This document shows positions 34,736 through 64,000 of a stretch of 64,000 nucleotides of DNA, one piece after another. Below the pieces are notes generated by a model. The model was not told the origin of the DNA, searched no databases, and worked only from the letters and a program-made list of their open reading frames with translations. The stretch covers positions 13,580,879 to 13,644,878 of the forward strand of contig JAXIVH010000001.1 in assembly GCA_036785325.1 (NCBI GenBank), read 5' to 3'. The position numbers were made by a program, and so were the translations under genes. Each line of letters begins with the position of its first letter. Within the stretch, counting starts at the first letter, position 1. Source of the DNA: Urophycis tenuis (Eukaryota > Chordata > Actinopteri > Gadiformes > Phycidae).

Positions 34736-36039
34736 CCAAAACAGATGAAGAAACGCTGCACATGTTCAAATGAAAAGAATGTAAATAAAAATCAGATTTT
34801 ATGGTGACGTACCAATAATAAAATCCACATCAAATGAAAAACAGCTCAGCAGTTATTACATCAATTTGAATAAATAAAACTAATGTAATTGTAATTAGTG
34901 CACACAGAGCTTCAAATGAAACTCATGGACAAATGGATTACTGTCCCGGAGAGCTTGAGTGAAAGACACACGCTGCAGTGCTGAGTTCACCACGGTCGTC
35001 TTGTGTTCTGGTCGGGGGGTGAGCACGACCCCCGTTATTGGCAAGGTGGTTTGAGCCAGCATGAAGTCTCGTCAACCCCCAGGAGAACTATGATGTAGTA
35101 GGCCTTCAGTAGCCCTGCAGGTCCATCAGGTAAAGACCTGCCACACAGGACTGTGTCAGAACTACGGCTCTTATGGAATTAGCTCTCAGCGAATGATGTA
35201 AACTGTAATCTTTAAATCAGATTACTGAACTGAGTGGGGCTCATATTGGATGGTATAGGGCCTATTATATTATATCAGCAGAATGTGATTTGGTCTCCTT
35301 GCTACCAGCATACTTATGTAGATGGGAGCTTATGAAACTAACTTGACAAAGAATATATCCTCTTGAGTTTCTGAGAATAATGTTGATTTAATATTTTTGA
35401 AAATTAAAACTAAAAGAACAAAAGTAGTTTACTGCTGATGTAAAACCTGATATCAACATGAGTGTGTCATCACACTGGGCTCCAATTTAATGTTGAGTCG
35501 GAGTAATGTTATGTAATGTTTAATGTTGAATAAGAATATATCATAACTGCTTTCTACATATACGGGTGTTGAATTAGTTTATCTGTAATATTGTCCTCTG
35601 ATTTATTATAAATTCATTAGAATCATATTCAGACTACTGTAAATCATTGAGGCAGTCCGCAAGGCAGAGGCAATTGAGGCTATTGCAACTGCAATTTAGC
35701 AGGTAAATCCTACCCCTGTTAGGGACCATTCTGTTGAACAGACATGATTATACAAATAACTGAAATGAAATATATCAAATTATACAAATTCAAAAGTTGA
35801 CCAGTTGTGTGAACATTAATTGACGCACATGTTAAATAATATTACATAATGCATATTTAACATATACATTACATGGCATGAGTGGGGATTTAACTCCACA
35901 GTGCGGCATGATTACGAAACCAGCGTAGTCATGTGATTTCTGACATGTCATCATCGTCATCCTCGCCGCGATCATCATCACGAATTCCGATCCTAGTAAA
36001 AAAAAACAACAAAAAAACAAGCCAGAAAAGGCATCTAGT
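34736..36039. other. AT-rich intergenic stretch between myoz2 and usp53
   Basis: No open frame, RNA gene or repeat was recognised here. Confidence 0.5.
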
Positions 36040-36530
36040 GTGGAGCAGCTCCGCAGCGCTGCAGTACCCAACACGTCCGCCGGGGGCAGAGTTTGACCTC
36101 CACACGAGTCTGCCTCCAAACATCATCTCACACAACGCGTCCGACGTTCTGCAGAGCCCACCGGCCCAGTAGCGCGTCATCACATTCATCCGAAAACAAC
36201 TTAAGTCCGACTGGATCTTTGCGCTGTCGAACAGCGCCGAACGGTACCGGGTCAACGCAGGGGTTCGTAGGGGTTTGGGTGGGCTTGCTCTGAAGCGGGT
36301 TTGTGTAGCGCAGCGCTTCCAGCTCCGTTCCTCTTCGCCAGCAGTCCTCCGCGGACCCGCTCGGCGCACTTCGCCTTCTCCGTATCTGCAGTGGCGTTAA
36401 AGTCCATTTATCTGACAGATTGAGGAAGACGCTGCTGTACACATCCGTCTTTTGGACCCCCCCTCCTCCTCCCCCCGACTGCCCGGACGCGTGTGAGGAG
36501 GGCAGGCAGGCAGCCCCCCGGACCTCCGGG
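36040..36530 (+). promoter_or_regulatory. Possible usp53 promoter and non-coding first exon
   Basis: A CpG-rich, GC-rich patch in otherwise AT-rich sequence ends with a strong donor, gacctccgg then gtgagtctcc (GT at 36530-36531). It lies 2.3 kb upstream of the first usp53 coding exon, on the same strand and with no other candidate gene nearby. Its role is inferred from composition, donor and position only. A second exon-like GC-rich block lies at about 37579-37780 (acceptor ctccgccctccag). Confidence 0.35.
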
Positions 36531-36827
36531 TGAGTCTCCAGGAGGACACAGAATGCATGCTGTGTTTTTCTGCTTTGCATAACAATGGTTGTGTGTGTGT
36601 GTGAACTGGAGAGCAGAGGAAGTTGCGGCAGACGGCGAAGGGTCCGGGAGGTGCAGGGTCGGCCGACATGGCAGCGTGTCGAGGGGACAATATTGTGGTT
36701 TGTTGGCTGGTGGAAAATAACCTCAGCGTGAAAGCAGTCGCTCATGTCAGTGGAGACCAGCCCTGGACCCTGGGTGGCGAGGCATGCCATCACATGGTCC
36801 AGGATATGTGCTGCTCATGTTTACCAG

Positions 36828-37076
<249 letters not shown>

Positions 37077-38834
37077 TATGCCAACACGGTTTTGATATTA
37101 ACTATTGCTTTTCTATGGAATAAACCATATTCATCAAAGCCTTCATCACCACACATTCCAGTATGATATTGCATGTGTTCATAAGTCGTGGTCCATATTT
37201 CGTGCTCCTTTGTACTTTAACTATGCACCCGTTTTTTATATATGATGTATGTTTTGTTTGTTTACATTTTGGTTATGATGGGTTTAGATCTTATTTTAGT
37301 GTTTAAGACGGATTAAAAATAGTTTATCTTAAAGCTGTCTTTGTCACAAGTTCACAGTTGAACAGCTTGAACTGTCAAACTGTCAACTCAATGCTTGACT
37401 GAACAGAACATAATCGGTTGCTGCACTGGGACACCAGTCTCAGAACTGAGGTCCATATGGGTTACATGGGTTCTCATAGCTGAGATCCATGTGGGTTACA
37501 GTGGCTCTCATGACTGCGGTCCCCGTGGGTTACATTGGTTGTCATGACGATCACCCGCCCCTCTGCTCCGCCCTCCAGGTTTCCACCCTGTGTTCCCTCG
37601 ATGTCCCCCAGTAGCTGTGGGCCTGCGCTGGGCTGCGGCTGAATCGGCACCATGCTGCGCTCGCTTCCCAGCAGCCCCGGAGGCGCGCGGGGCTAGAGGA
37701 CAGCCATGGCCAGACCCCCCTAGCTGCTGCCCACGCCCACCATGTCCAGCTACAGCAAGACCCCCCTTGTCTCCGGCCAAGGTAGCCTCACAGCGCCGCA
37801 GACTCTGAATTAATAATCTAGATGAATCGTCTAGATTAATAATCTAGTGTCTGATAGCGGACGAGATTACTTTGTGGGGGCCGATCGTGTCGCCCGAGGC
37901 AGGGGTCTGGAAACGCAGGCTCTGTGTCGGCGCCCCGCTGAAGTTTTGCCATCACACAGTCGGACTGCTGGATCCCAGATTACCGGTCAAGGGGGATAAC
38001 ACACGATGTATCTGGCAACCCCACCACACTGCTCATCCAGCGGGATTAGTGATGCCTGACAACCACGGCCAATGTCTCCAACGGATTTTAGAGCTGCCAA
38101 CACTAAGATCCAGATAGTTCAAGGACAATGTTTTAGAGCAGTAATCAATCCATCAAGCCATCAATCGAATCAAACTGAAAACTGATATTAGATAGAAAAA
38201 TGTGAACAACAAATTGGTTCAGTTTATGCTCATCAAGGACCGCATGAGGCATATTAACAACAAATAGAAATTATGAAAAATGTGATTGTAATCCACAAGA
38301 AAGTCAAAGACTTGTGGAGCTCAAATTAATTTGGATGCCCTCATGGTGCAAAGCAGTTTTTAGACTTTGTCTTGTTTGTAAAGAGGTAAGACTGTTGAGA
38401 GAAGAAAATAATCAACGCTTGCATACATTGTGACTGAGCCACGAAAAACAATGCCTAAATTAATAATAGTAATAGCATTGTTATGTACTTAATCCTGATT
38501 GGTCAATAAGTGTGTGCATTATTTTTTCATAGCTGGACACCTCTGCCTTTTAACAGCTCTGAATCATTAACAACATTCAAACAGTCAAATATAACTCTCG
38601 ACAAGATGTTTCCTTCAGAACGCGAAAACAATGCTGCAGAACCTTATTTCAGCTGACGAAGGCGATAGGAAACTAACAAAGTTACAGAGGGAAGTACTGC
38701 ATTTCTCATCCCTCTCAGGTTCCCAACAGGGATGCGTAGCAGAGGCAGCGTGCGCTGGTCCCTCTGGTTCTCCAGCTGGACTCTGCTCCTCACTCCGTCC
38801 CTGCTCTCCGTCTGCAGGTACGGGCTCCAGTTCC

Positions 38835-55580
<16,746 letters not shown>

Positions 55581-55604
55581 CGCCGTGATCCTTTTTATGA
55601 CGCG

Positions 55605-55845
55605 TGAGGAGGCTGGAGGAAGCTGGAGGAGGCTGGAGGAGGCTTGAGAAGTCTGGAGGAGGCTGGAGGAGGTTGGAGGAGACAGGAGGAGGCTGGAGGA
55701 GACAGGAGGAGGCTGGAGGAGACTGGAGGAGGCTGGAGGAGACTGGAGGAGGCTGGAGGAGACAGGAGGAGGCTGGAGGAGGCTGGACAGGAGGAGGCTG
55801 GAGGAGACAGAAGGAGGCTGGACAGGAGGAGGCTGGAGGAGGAGT
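55605..55845. repeat. GA-rich minisatellite just after the usp53 stop
   Basis: Roughly 9-bp words ggaggctgg and aggagacag alternate for about 240 bp, beginning 25 bp after the stop codon. Confidence 0.92.
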
Positions 55846-58800
55846 GCATGACGACGTCTTCCTCTGGTACCTCGGGGTGATGGGGGGTGGGGGGGGGCTC
55901 GGCCATGCAAGGTCACCGCAAAGCTAGTTTAAAAAACCAATCTGCACGTGTTTGTTGTTTTTTGACAATGTTATGTTTTGTTATCTAAGTTTGAGCTGGA
56001 CGCCAAAGAGTTTACAGAGTTGAAAATGTTTTGAAATGTGAAATCCAAGAAATCTATTCTTTTTTTTTCTTCGGGCAACGGTTGCCATGGTTCCCTGGGT
56101 TATTTATCCGTTATTTTCCTGTCGTCTGGGAGAGGGGCTTCAGGAGTCCCGACAAATGCTTTTGCCAAAATCTGAGCCATTTCCATCTTAAATATGTCTC
56201 TTTTTTAATTTATTCTGAGAAACTACAAAAATACATCAATTTTAAGGCGTCAGACGTTTTTTAACCAGGAAATATGTCTATTGCGAGACAAATATATGAT
56301 GTCAGTTCTTATGTGAAGCACAGCGATGGCTGCATCATTACCGAGCTGGTTACCTGTACACACCTGCCCTCAGGTAGAATAAGCCCCGCCCATTTGCAGT
56401 GAAATCAGTGTTCAACCCTGTTTTGGATTAGTAGCTTCTTTTTTTTATTTTTATCCCTTATTACTTGTGATGGCTTTTTATTATTTCCACTTGTTGTTGT
56501 TTTCAATTGACTAACAGATCTTTCAACTCATCGTGTATTTGCATCGACTCCTCACTGCGGTGCACCGCTGATGCAGACGCATGCTCCCGTCAGAGTCACA
56601 TTTCCAAACTTGTTCCATGTTACAAAACGACCCGATACACATACGATCACGCCGTCTTTCAGTCTCAGAATAACTTGTGGAGGTCGGGAGAAACTTGTTA
56701 TGCAATACCTAAACACAGACTGCATAAGAATAGCAGAGAGTAGGCCATTGGAATGGTTCCCTGCACACTTTGACTTTCAACACTCTGGAACACACTCTCT
56801 CAGGGCTCTCCCGTATCTCACAGTCCAAGTCACAAAGTAGTCATAAAGATCTGGGATTAGACCTATCTGTTGATTGGATTGTTTATGTGTTCTATTGGTT
56901 GATTTATTGACCGGTGCAGATAATTTCTTGTACCTGTACGTCTGAAATCACATTTACTCCTACATGTCTTTAGTTATTTATTGCTTTATTTAGTGAATAT
57001 CGTTATTTAAAGGGGTACATATGTATCGGGCAATGTATTTGGTCTTCCTTGAGATTGTATAGATTTTCACACTGTATACACAATACTACAATACTCATAC
57101 TAGTGCTATGACTACACCCTGTGTGTTCAATCCACAAATATTATGCTTGTTGTCATTCTCTAGAAACCCTGTACTCAGTTGTTGTCACATTTACAAAGAC
57201 CTGAAAATTATTTAAAATTGGGCTCACATATAATTTATGTATCCGACAATATTGTTGTCTTACAAAGTGGTATAAACCCTGCATGTCTTTTAGAAGTCTT
57301 AATGGTTTGGTGAACTCTGGTACCATAAGCCTGGACCATGAGTCACTGTGAGTCTCCAGGAAACCAGAAGTTACAAGAAAACGCTCCTGAATCAGAGAAG
57401 GACACATTCAATTTAAAGCGGCTTTTTTTAAATATTTTGGAGAATTTCCCAAATAACGTTTATTTTTTTGATGCAAACTAACTCAAAAGCAAAATTTGTA
57501 CTTGGGATTTGGACTCCAGTCTTTCCTGTCTGTGGCATTTGTGACGAACGTAGGCGTGGCCATGCATGACCTCAAGTTGGTGTGAAATACTTTTTTGAAA
57601 CTTTGTATCTGTAGATTTAACATTCCTGACCACTTGTTCTAGAAACATTGAGTCAGCTTCTCTGTGAGGGCCGCTGAGCGCCTGGCCCAGTGGGCCAGCT
57701 GGAACACCTTCAGTCAGATGCTGCTCCGGATTTCACTGCTTAGTAATATTAACAATCAACTATTAGTGTTCATTTCCTCACTGTCGTATATTCTAATTGT
57801 GGGACTTTTGCAGCCAACCTAACAAACCATTGAATTAAATTATTTAATTCAAGTGCATTCTACTTACAATAATACATTTAGTTTAGAATTAGGGACATGA
57901 CGTGAACGGATAACGCACGTTTTCAGGAGCGTGACTGGTGAAATGTAGACTATAAAGGATTGGCTCATCTTTCCCATTGATTACTTTCCAAATTGAACTG
58001 GATGAGGAGACACTGAACACGTTGACCCCAGCGCGGTGGAGCAGTGTGTCTGTGTGTGTTTGTGGTGACCGTGAGTTGAGCTATACGAATGATGAACTAT
58101 GAACCCAAACGTCTCCTGTGCTCTCCCGCCGGCTGTTGCTTCATCCATGCCATGTTTTCTCGTTTTTCTACTGAATGCACTTCTGTAAATGTTTAATGTA
58201 CAGAACCACTAGGCTGTATTAACTCACGCTGTATTTTCAAATGACTTGTTCTCCGTCGGTGTTGGTGTAGCCGAGAGTGCCTTTGGTTTCAGTGGGATGC
58301 CCGCTCCCCCTGTAACCCTGCTAAAACTAGAGGATGTCATTCTGAACCTTTCTGGAATATGCAACGCTGAGGGTGAAACAAACCCCGTGAGTCACAGACA
58401 CTTTATTTCTTTATCTAGTACACGTTATGAGGAGAGCGGGTCTGGCTCGAGGCCCAGCGTTGGACCACCGGGTGTGTGATGATGTGTCGCTTCATCGATA
58501 GACCAGCCCACCCAGGGCACTGCACCCCGCCCCACATCCTACATCTGGGTGGTCTCTCCCTGGGGGTCACCGCAGGGTCCATGTGTCAAGCGGCTGGTCA
58601 GTGACCGTCACATCACACCGGTGTTCAAACGGGGGGCTCTTGAAACGTGCGAGCTGAGTATTTGTAGCAGACATTTTGTACACGGGTCCTGACGCCTGGA
58701 GGGTGGAGGCTGTGTTCTTGACATCAGCCGAAGGTCGTTCGACGGGGCCGGCCTTGTGTGTGTGAGGGGGTGGGGTTCTGAAGGACTGCTGATTTAGTGG

Positions 58801-59283
58801 GGGGGGGGGGGGGGGGGGGGGTGTTAGGTAATGCAGATGTGTATCTGCAGGCTAGACAGGTGGCGATAACGTGGGTTAACGAAGGGACGCGGCATGATGC
58901 ACGACCTCATTGATTTATCGGTTGACACAAAAGAGTTTTAAAAAACCACTGAGCACCCTGGTGCGGTTCTTGTTTCTTGTGTACTTGAGATGAGTTTCGG
59001 CCCCGGAGGGGAACCGTGGCGTTCCGCTGGCGCGTTGTCTTCGTTTCCGTGGAGAAACCGCAGAACGCCTGTGGACCGTTCGGAGAGAGTGGGGGAAACG
59101 GCCCGGTGTTTTCTGGTGATGTTTCTGGCGGAAACGGAGTGGACGACGCCCCTTTAAGCCGAGCTAGAGGGGGTCCCAACTCCACCGAACGCTTCCAGAA
59201 TGGTCTGCTGCTAACTGCAGAACCACATGAACTGTCAACACTATATTTTTGTAGATGTCAATCAATATTTATTTTTATTGTTA

Positions 59284-59289
59284 AATAAA
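59284..59289 (+). terminator. Possible usp53 polyadenylation signal
   Basis: AATAAA on the plus strand is the only good candidate seen before the convergent fabp2 gene. Confidence 0.35.
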
Positions 59290-59515
59290 CTTTAAATGAT
59301 TCTCTTGGTTTAAATGGATCATGTTTGTTTATTGCTTGCTCCTTCATTGTATATATTTATTGTCTTCCAGAACAACATTCACCAGCATGTATACACACCA
59401 CACAGGAAGCACATTTCAAATGACTTTACTCCTTTTAGTATCAAAACCAAACACAATTTGTACAAATAATGCATTTTTTAGACATAGAAATGTGCAAATG
59501 AAATGTGCACATTGG

Positions 59516-59521
59516 TTTATT
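59516..59521 (-). terminator. fabp2 polyadenylation signal
   Basis: TTTATT on the plus strand, i.e. AATAAA for fabp2, lies 55 bp after its stop codon. A second one is at 59356-59361. Confidence 0.6.
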
Positions 59522-59575
59522 GTGCTGAACGTCTGTCATGCTGTGGTCATGACAACAGGCCGCTGGTCCGCAGCT

Positions 59576-59922
59576 CTAACACCTCTTGAAGATTCTCTTG
59601 GCGTCCACGCCTTCATAGTTGTAGCTCTGTTGGAAGATTACAGAGGTTATTTACAGTTGGAACACAGTCCACCCATAGGCATTGTTCACCATGTGGCCAT
59701 CTTGGATCTAAACACTGCATCTTGCCCCTATAGCCTTCAGAAATGACAAAAATGGCCATTAGGACAATAAGGCCTATTGCTCGCTAATTGCTTGGTGAGG
59801 ACATTGTAAATTATATGAAATCTCCAACTGAAAAATAAGTTATTGATTAACAATGTATTGCTTCACAGTGTTGGCACACACACATGCACTCACACACACA
59901 CAAACAGACACACACATGCACT

Positions 59923-59954
<32 letters not shown>

Positions 59955-59958
59955 TGCA

Positions 59959-59994
<36 letters not shown>

Positions 59995-61310
59995 CTGTCG
60001 TTTTAATCATCACACGTGCCGAATGGACACATGTGCTGGAGACTTGATCTACTGAATGTATTCTTGTTGTCATAACATTCACATTTTGAACCCCGTGCTG
60101 CAGAAAACCCGACAGGGTTCGAGGTGGCCGGCTGACCTGTATGAGTTCGTCTCCCTGGACCACTCTGGTGGTGGTCAGCAGCTTCCCGTTATCCTTCCTG
60201 GTGAAGGCGCCCTTCAGCATGTCTCCCTCCAGAGTCCAGGAGCCCTGCAGGCAGAGTGCTGCTTTAACATCTGCACCACACCAGGGAGGACTTCACTCAA
60301 CCCCGCAGGTGTCCCAGGTGTCCCAGCTCCCCAGCTGTGAACTGGGAAACTGCTTCCCAGTTTACATCAATTCACCCGAGGAGAAAAGGTATTAAATGAA
60401 GTAAACGAGTATTGTGTGTACAGTATACAGTATTGAGTGTTGCCCTAATGTATACTGTAGCAGCGTTATAGTGGAGTCTATTCCTTGCTAATGCAGTACA
60501 GGCGCCCTGCATGACCACCGTGGGGGTGAGACGCGCCCTGCATGACCACCGTGGGGGTGAGACGCGCGGGTCACACGCGGGGTCCCTCTGCTCACCGTCA
60601 TCTCGGTGCCGTCGGCCAGGTTGTACTCGAAGGCCACCCCGGAGGTGAAGTCCAGCTCCAGGGTCCTGAAGGCGCTGGTCTCCTTCACGTGGAAGGTGTC
60701 CCCGCTCTGTGTCAGGGTCATCTGCAGGTTGTCATGAGCAGCCAGCTTCCTTTTCACCAGGTTGACCCCTGTCAACACACACACACACACACACACACAC
60801 AGATGCACACACATACAGATGCACACACACACATGCAGATACACAGACATACACACACACATGCAAACACCAGCACACACACGCACACGCACACATACAC
60901 ACAAGCACACACACACATACAGATTTAACACTGGAAAATCTAGAACATTTATTTCCAGTCGAATTCTCATTCATTTGGCTGTTTATCTTTTCTTTCTACA
61001 CCTTTACAAACACCAACCCACCGGTGCCAGTCTGAGGTGTGCTGCCCAGAGAGCAGGCCTCTTGACATTAGGTGGGCTTCCATTTCATCCTCCTTACCTC
61101 TTCTCCCTCCCGCCGACCAGAGGTCCGCTCTAAAGCCGGGCCCGCGGACCCCTGGTGTTCTGCTAAAGCTCCCGGCCGGCGGGCTTGTCCCGCGTGCTGC
61201 AGCGTGCTGCAACACTGCCCCGGGCCAGAACCGCCCCACTCACCCATTTTCTCCATGAATTTCTCGTAATTATCGTTGCGATCCACTTTCCAGCTGCCGT
61301 CGAAGGTCAT
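59576..61310 (-). CDS. fabp2: Intestinal fatty-acid-binding protein (FABP2)
   Basis: Four minus-strand exons, 61310-61244, 60768-60596, 60244-60137 and 59626-59576, give 399 nt and 132 aa, the family length. Sizes 67, 173, 108 and 51 bp follow the classic four-exon FABP plan. The protein is a cytosolic beta-barrel that binds long-chain fatty acids in enterocytes. It begins MTFDGSWKVDRNDNYEKFME and continues VNLVKRKLAAHDNLQMTLTQ, TSAFRTLELDF and EYNLADGTEMTGSW, ending YNYEGVDAKRIFKRC. An Arg in TTTRVVQGDEL corresponds to the carboxylate-binding Arg106 of mammalian FABP2. It is convergent with usp53, as in mammals. A TATA-like box lies about 90 bp above the start codon. Confidence 0.97.
59876..59993. 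repeat. (CA)n with catgcact interruptions, fabp2 intron 3
   Basis: Blocks of CA are separated by a recurring acatgcactca word. Confidence 0.93.
60773..60920. repeat. (CA)n with agatgcac interruptions, fabp2 intron 1
   Basis: A CA tract begins 5 bp outside the exon 2 acceptor. Confidence 0.92.
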
Positions 61311-61396
61311 GGTGGCCTGTGTGTGAGTGAGAGTCGTGAGTGACTGGGTGAGGACTACTTAGTGAAAGGAGTGAGGTAGGCTCACGCCCGCCGGCT

Positions 61397-61407
61397 GTTT
61401 TTAAAGC
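61397..61407 (-). promoter_or_regulatory. TATA-like box of fabp2
   Basis: On the minus strand the sequence reads gctttaaaaac, 88 to 97 bp above the ATG, which leaves room for a short 5' UTR of about 60 bp. It is the only TATA-like word near the start. Confidence 0.5.
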
Positions 61408-64000
61408 CCTGCCTGTAGGTAGGCCTGTCCCTTATCTGCCTCCCGCCCATCCCCTGCTGATGTGGCCGTTGAAAGCTCAGGTCGGCTTTTTTCTTTTTTT
61501 CTCTCTGGGATTTGTAATCTTATCTTCTATCTGTTTGCTCTATCTGTGTGGTGTCGGGGGTGGGGGGGGGGGGGGGGGCTGGTGTGGAACACATGTCTGA
61601 GTGCAACTCAACTTTGGGTTTAAGCGACTTCTGGATGGTATAGAAATGATGCAAAGTGCCGGGACGGCTCCCATGCGGACCTGTTTGCAGAGGGAGGTGC
61701 TGTGGTTGTGCAAACAGCAGCCGGTTGCTCTGAGCGCTGCAACGTGGTCACACTGTAACGTCTCCCGAGCTTCAGGAAGGCGGTCGCCCATCGTGAGCAG
61801 GCCTCCTACTCATACATTAAGGGTGCTTTAAGAATTACGGCCCTGTGCTAGAAGGTCCCATACACACAGATTAAGCCCTCTGAGGATCATTGCTCCATGT
61901 ATTTATTGGCGAACAGCAACCATAAAACTATGATTTGTAATCTCATTTGTGCTAACCAAATTTAATTTATTACACGGTCAAACTCTCCGAGCACTAAACA
62001 TGTGGGCCGTTTATAAACATAAACTGTGATTTATCTCTGGCGATGCGTCTCCTCCGGATGGACCTTTGATCTGAATCTTCCCACGACCTTTCCAGTCGTT
62101 TGGTAAATGTAGGCCTGATACACACTGTAGGCCGAGTTAGCATTATGTTTGAGATCTCAAAAGTAAACCTCAGTTATTAAATTGCCAGGCACACAATATT
62201 AAAAGAAAATGACAGAATAGTTGTCTAAAGGTTAGCTCGACATCAGTGTGATAAAACACTGATTACAGTGAGGGTCAGTCAGGGTCAAAAGGGACAGTCC
62301 CAGAATTACATGTAGGCCTCCTGCTGTTATCATAGGAGACCTTTCTCCTCTGGCACGAGCGATGTGGTGAATGAGGAAGAGGTGTGAGATGAAGGTTTAA
62401 TCATCAACGAGTGTAGCAGGATTAATGTAATGTCTCAGCCAGTTGCATCAGATACAGTTCTGCAGTTATTGCAGTATCATGTAATAAACAGAAAAAAAGA
62501 GGAACGGCAGACTTCCTGCTGATAATGTTGTGAACATTCGATGACATAGAAGGCACAGTTAGCCTGGTCTACAAGCAGACCTGCTTTTCTCTGCGAATGT
62601 CGACCATCGACTGTAAAGTGCGGATTCTCCTGAGAAATGAAACGGTCTCCTTGCCCAGTGTGAGTCTTAAACTAGCCACTAGATGGGCTACTTCAATAAA
62701 ATAACTCAAAATAAAATGGATGCCTACATACATTTAAAAAAATCCCCTTTGTGCCCCTGTCCTGTATGCATTGCCTGCCTACATAATGAGTTCGCCTTTC
62801 AATTGGACACAACAGGTGTTACAGCATGAGGGTGTGCAGAGACACAGGAACACACGCCAGCATCACAGCACTGAAGCAGAACCTGTTTTATTTTCCTCTC
62901 ACCCAGACACAAACTCTGGTCAAATATAAACGGTGGGCATTCCTTACACAAACATCCACGTAATCCACCGAGGGATTTGGCACAGTTAAGAGGTTGTGAG
63001 GATGAGGAGGTGGCGAGGAAGAGCGAGGAGCAGAGAGGAGTTGATTCTATTTAGTGTACATCAGGGCACACTCCTTCTCGATTAACAAGAACTGATTCAA
63101 CACGACAGTCAGTGAAATTGGCAAAAGACATAATATTGGCACTTTTTTGTTCAACAAAATATATTTTTAGTTTTTTTTCATCAGTGTGTGTTTAAATGCA
63201 TTGTGAAACGCTTCATATTAGGCCTATGCGTGAATTAGGAACAATTAACTATAGGTGAATCATATTTACTTGTATTTTACATGTGTCATTAATATTTTAT
63301 CCATATAGTTTGTGGTATGCGACAAGCGATGCTTACTAAACACGTACAAAAATTGGCACATTTCGATTTTGTTCGAATTTTAGCATTTCCTGAAAGGAAC
63401 TGTATGATTTTCAGTACAAAAAAAATCATATAAGATCAACAGAACTAAAAACAAGACAAAAACATATCATACACATCAAGATCAGTTTCAAACAAAAATA
63501 ATTAGTCAATAATTAAGTGTGTCACACATGAAGCATTTCAAGGTCTTTCCTCTCAGAACAAACAAGAAGGAACATGGTCCGGAATGTTCCCACGCCACCT
63601 TTGACCGCGAGCGGGCAGGCCGACACGACGTCCCCATGGCGGAGAAACCCAGGAGGACACCTCAGAACCACGTGACCCCGCTGTCCAGGGCTCACGTCAC
63701 CCCGTCATGTTTCAGCACAACCCCTCAAAGGTCGCCCCGCGCGACAGCTCCCGCGTTGCACAACCCCCCCCCCCCCCCCGCGGCAGTTGGCCGAGTTCAG
63801 GCGCACGTTGCTGGCCAGCTGGCGAATGGAAACAACTGGGAGCATGACGTAAGCCTCAGCTGATGTTAACTCTGGGCCCGCCGCCCTGACACACAGCAGA
63901 GGCGCCGCGGGCGAGGGTCTCCAGAGGACACGCACGCGGGCGGGGGAGGGGAAGGTGGTGGGGGGGTGGGGGGCGAACGGCGCGGTCCGTCTTTGTTCAG
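61408..64000. other. Right-hand intergenic region
   Basis: No gene was recognised. Features seen are a G run at 61559-61578, AT-rich sequence at 63120-63500 and a GC-rich patch with a C run at 63765-63780. In mammals PDE5A follows FABP2 on the same strand; its 3' UTR could begin here, but nothing in the sequence proves it. Confidence 0.4.

Larger units (their letters stand above)
55581..59290 (+). other. usp53 3' untranslated region (inferred) with a GA-rich minisatellite
   Basis: No gene was recognised between the usp53 stop (55578-55580) and the end of fabp2. The first part (about 55605-55845) is a minisatellite of ggaggctggaggagacagga units. A G run lies at 58799-58820. The first clear AATAAA is at 59284, which would make a 3.7-kb 3' UTR. 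The small gene C4orf3, found next to USP53 and FABP2 in mammals, was looked for by its C-terminal peptide and not seen. Confidence 0.45.

Noticed and set aside
63519..63935. Open frames of 114 aa (+) and 76 aa (-) near the right edge
   Set aside because: GC-rich composition with homopolymer runs, no recognised motif and no splice signals.

Overview
The window looks like nuclear DNA of a ray-finned (teleost) fish. Genes are split by short introns with GT-AG borders, between them lie tRNA-derived SINEs, LINE and hAT remnants and many simple repeats, and the conserved gene order synpo2 - myoz2 - usp53 - fabp2 matches human chromosome 4q26. Nothing prokaryotic or viral was recognised. Exons were placed by hand from reading frame, splice signals and remembered protein families; no alignment was run.

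Layout. (1) 1-12412, minus strand: two tandem organic-anion-transporter genes of the SLC22A7 (OAT2) type. The upstream copy is complete (10 exons, 539 codons plus stop); the downstream copy shows exons 1-5 and runs off the left edge. Corresponding exons 2-5 have identical lengths. (2) 12413-18477: transposon-rich spacer with a palindromic element holding telomere-like repeats, a decayed LINE with a restriction-like endonuclease, and an L2-type LINE tail flanked by a 10-bp duplication. (3) 18478-25918, plus strand: synpo2 (synaptopodin-2/myopodin), with a large main exon and a separate C-terminal exon; the N-terminal PDZ part is not visible. (4) 29522-33707, plus strand: complete myoz2 (myozenin-2/calsarcin-1), 5 coding exons, 246 aa. 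(5) 38835-55580, plus strand: usp53, 16 coding exons, about 1072 aa if two one-base homopolymer slips are discounted. (6) 59576-61310, minus strand: complete fabp2 (intestinal fatty-acid-binding protein), 4 exons, 132 aa, tail-to-tail with usp53. (7) 61408-64000: no gene recognised.

The genes do not form one pathway. Synpo2 and myoz2 are both Z-disc/actin-associated muscle proteins and keep their ancestral neighbourhood; usp53 is a tight-junction-linked deubiquitinase-family protein; fabp2 binds fatty acids in enterocytes; the SLC22 pair are membrane transporters.

The most unusual signal is that several minisatellites are anchored exactly on splice sites. In myoz2 introns 2 and 4 and usp53 intron 13 the repeat unit carries the exon's own 5' splice site (plus the last exon bases in two cases); in the complete slc22 gene the exon 4 acceptor is repeated. 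Each array therefore offers about 5 to 16 near-identical splice sites.
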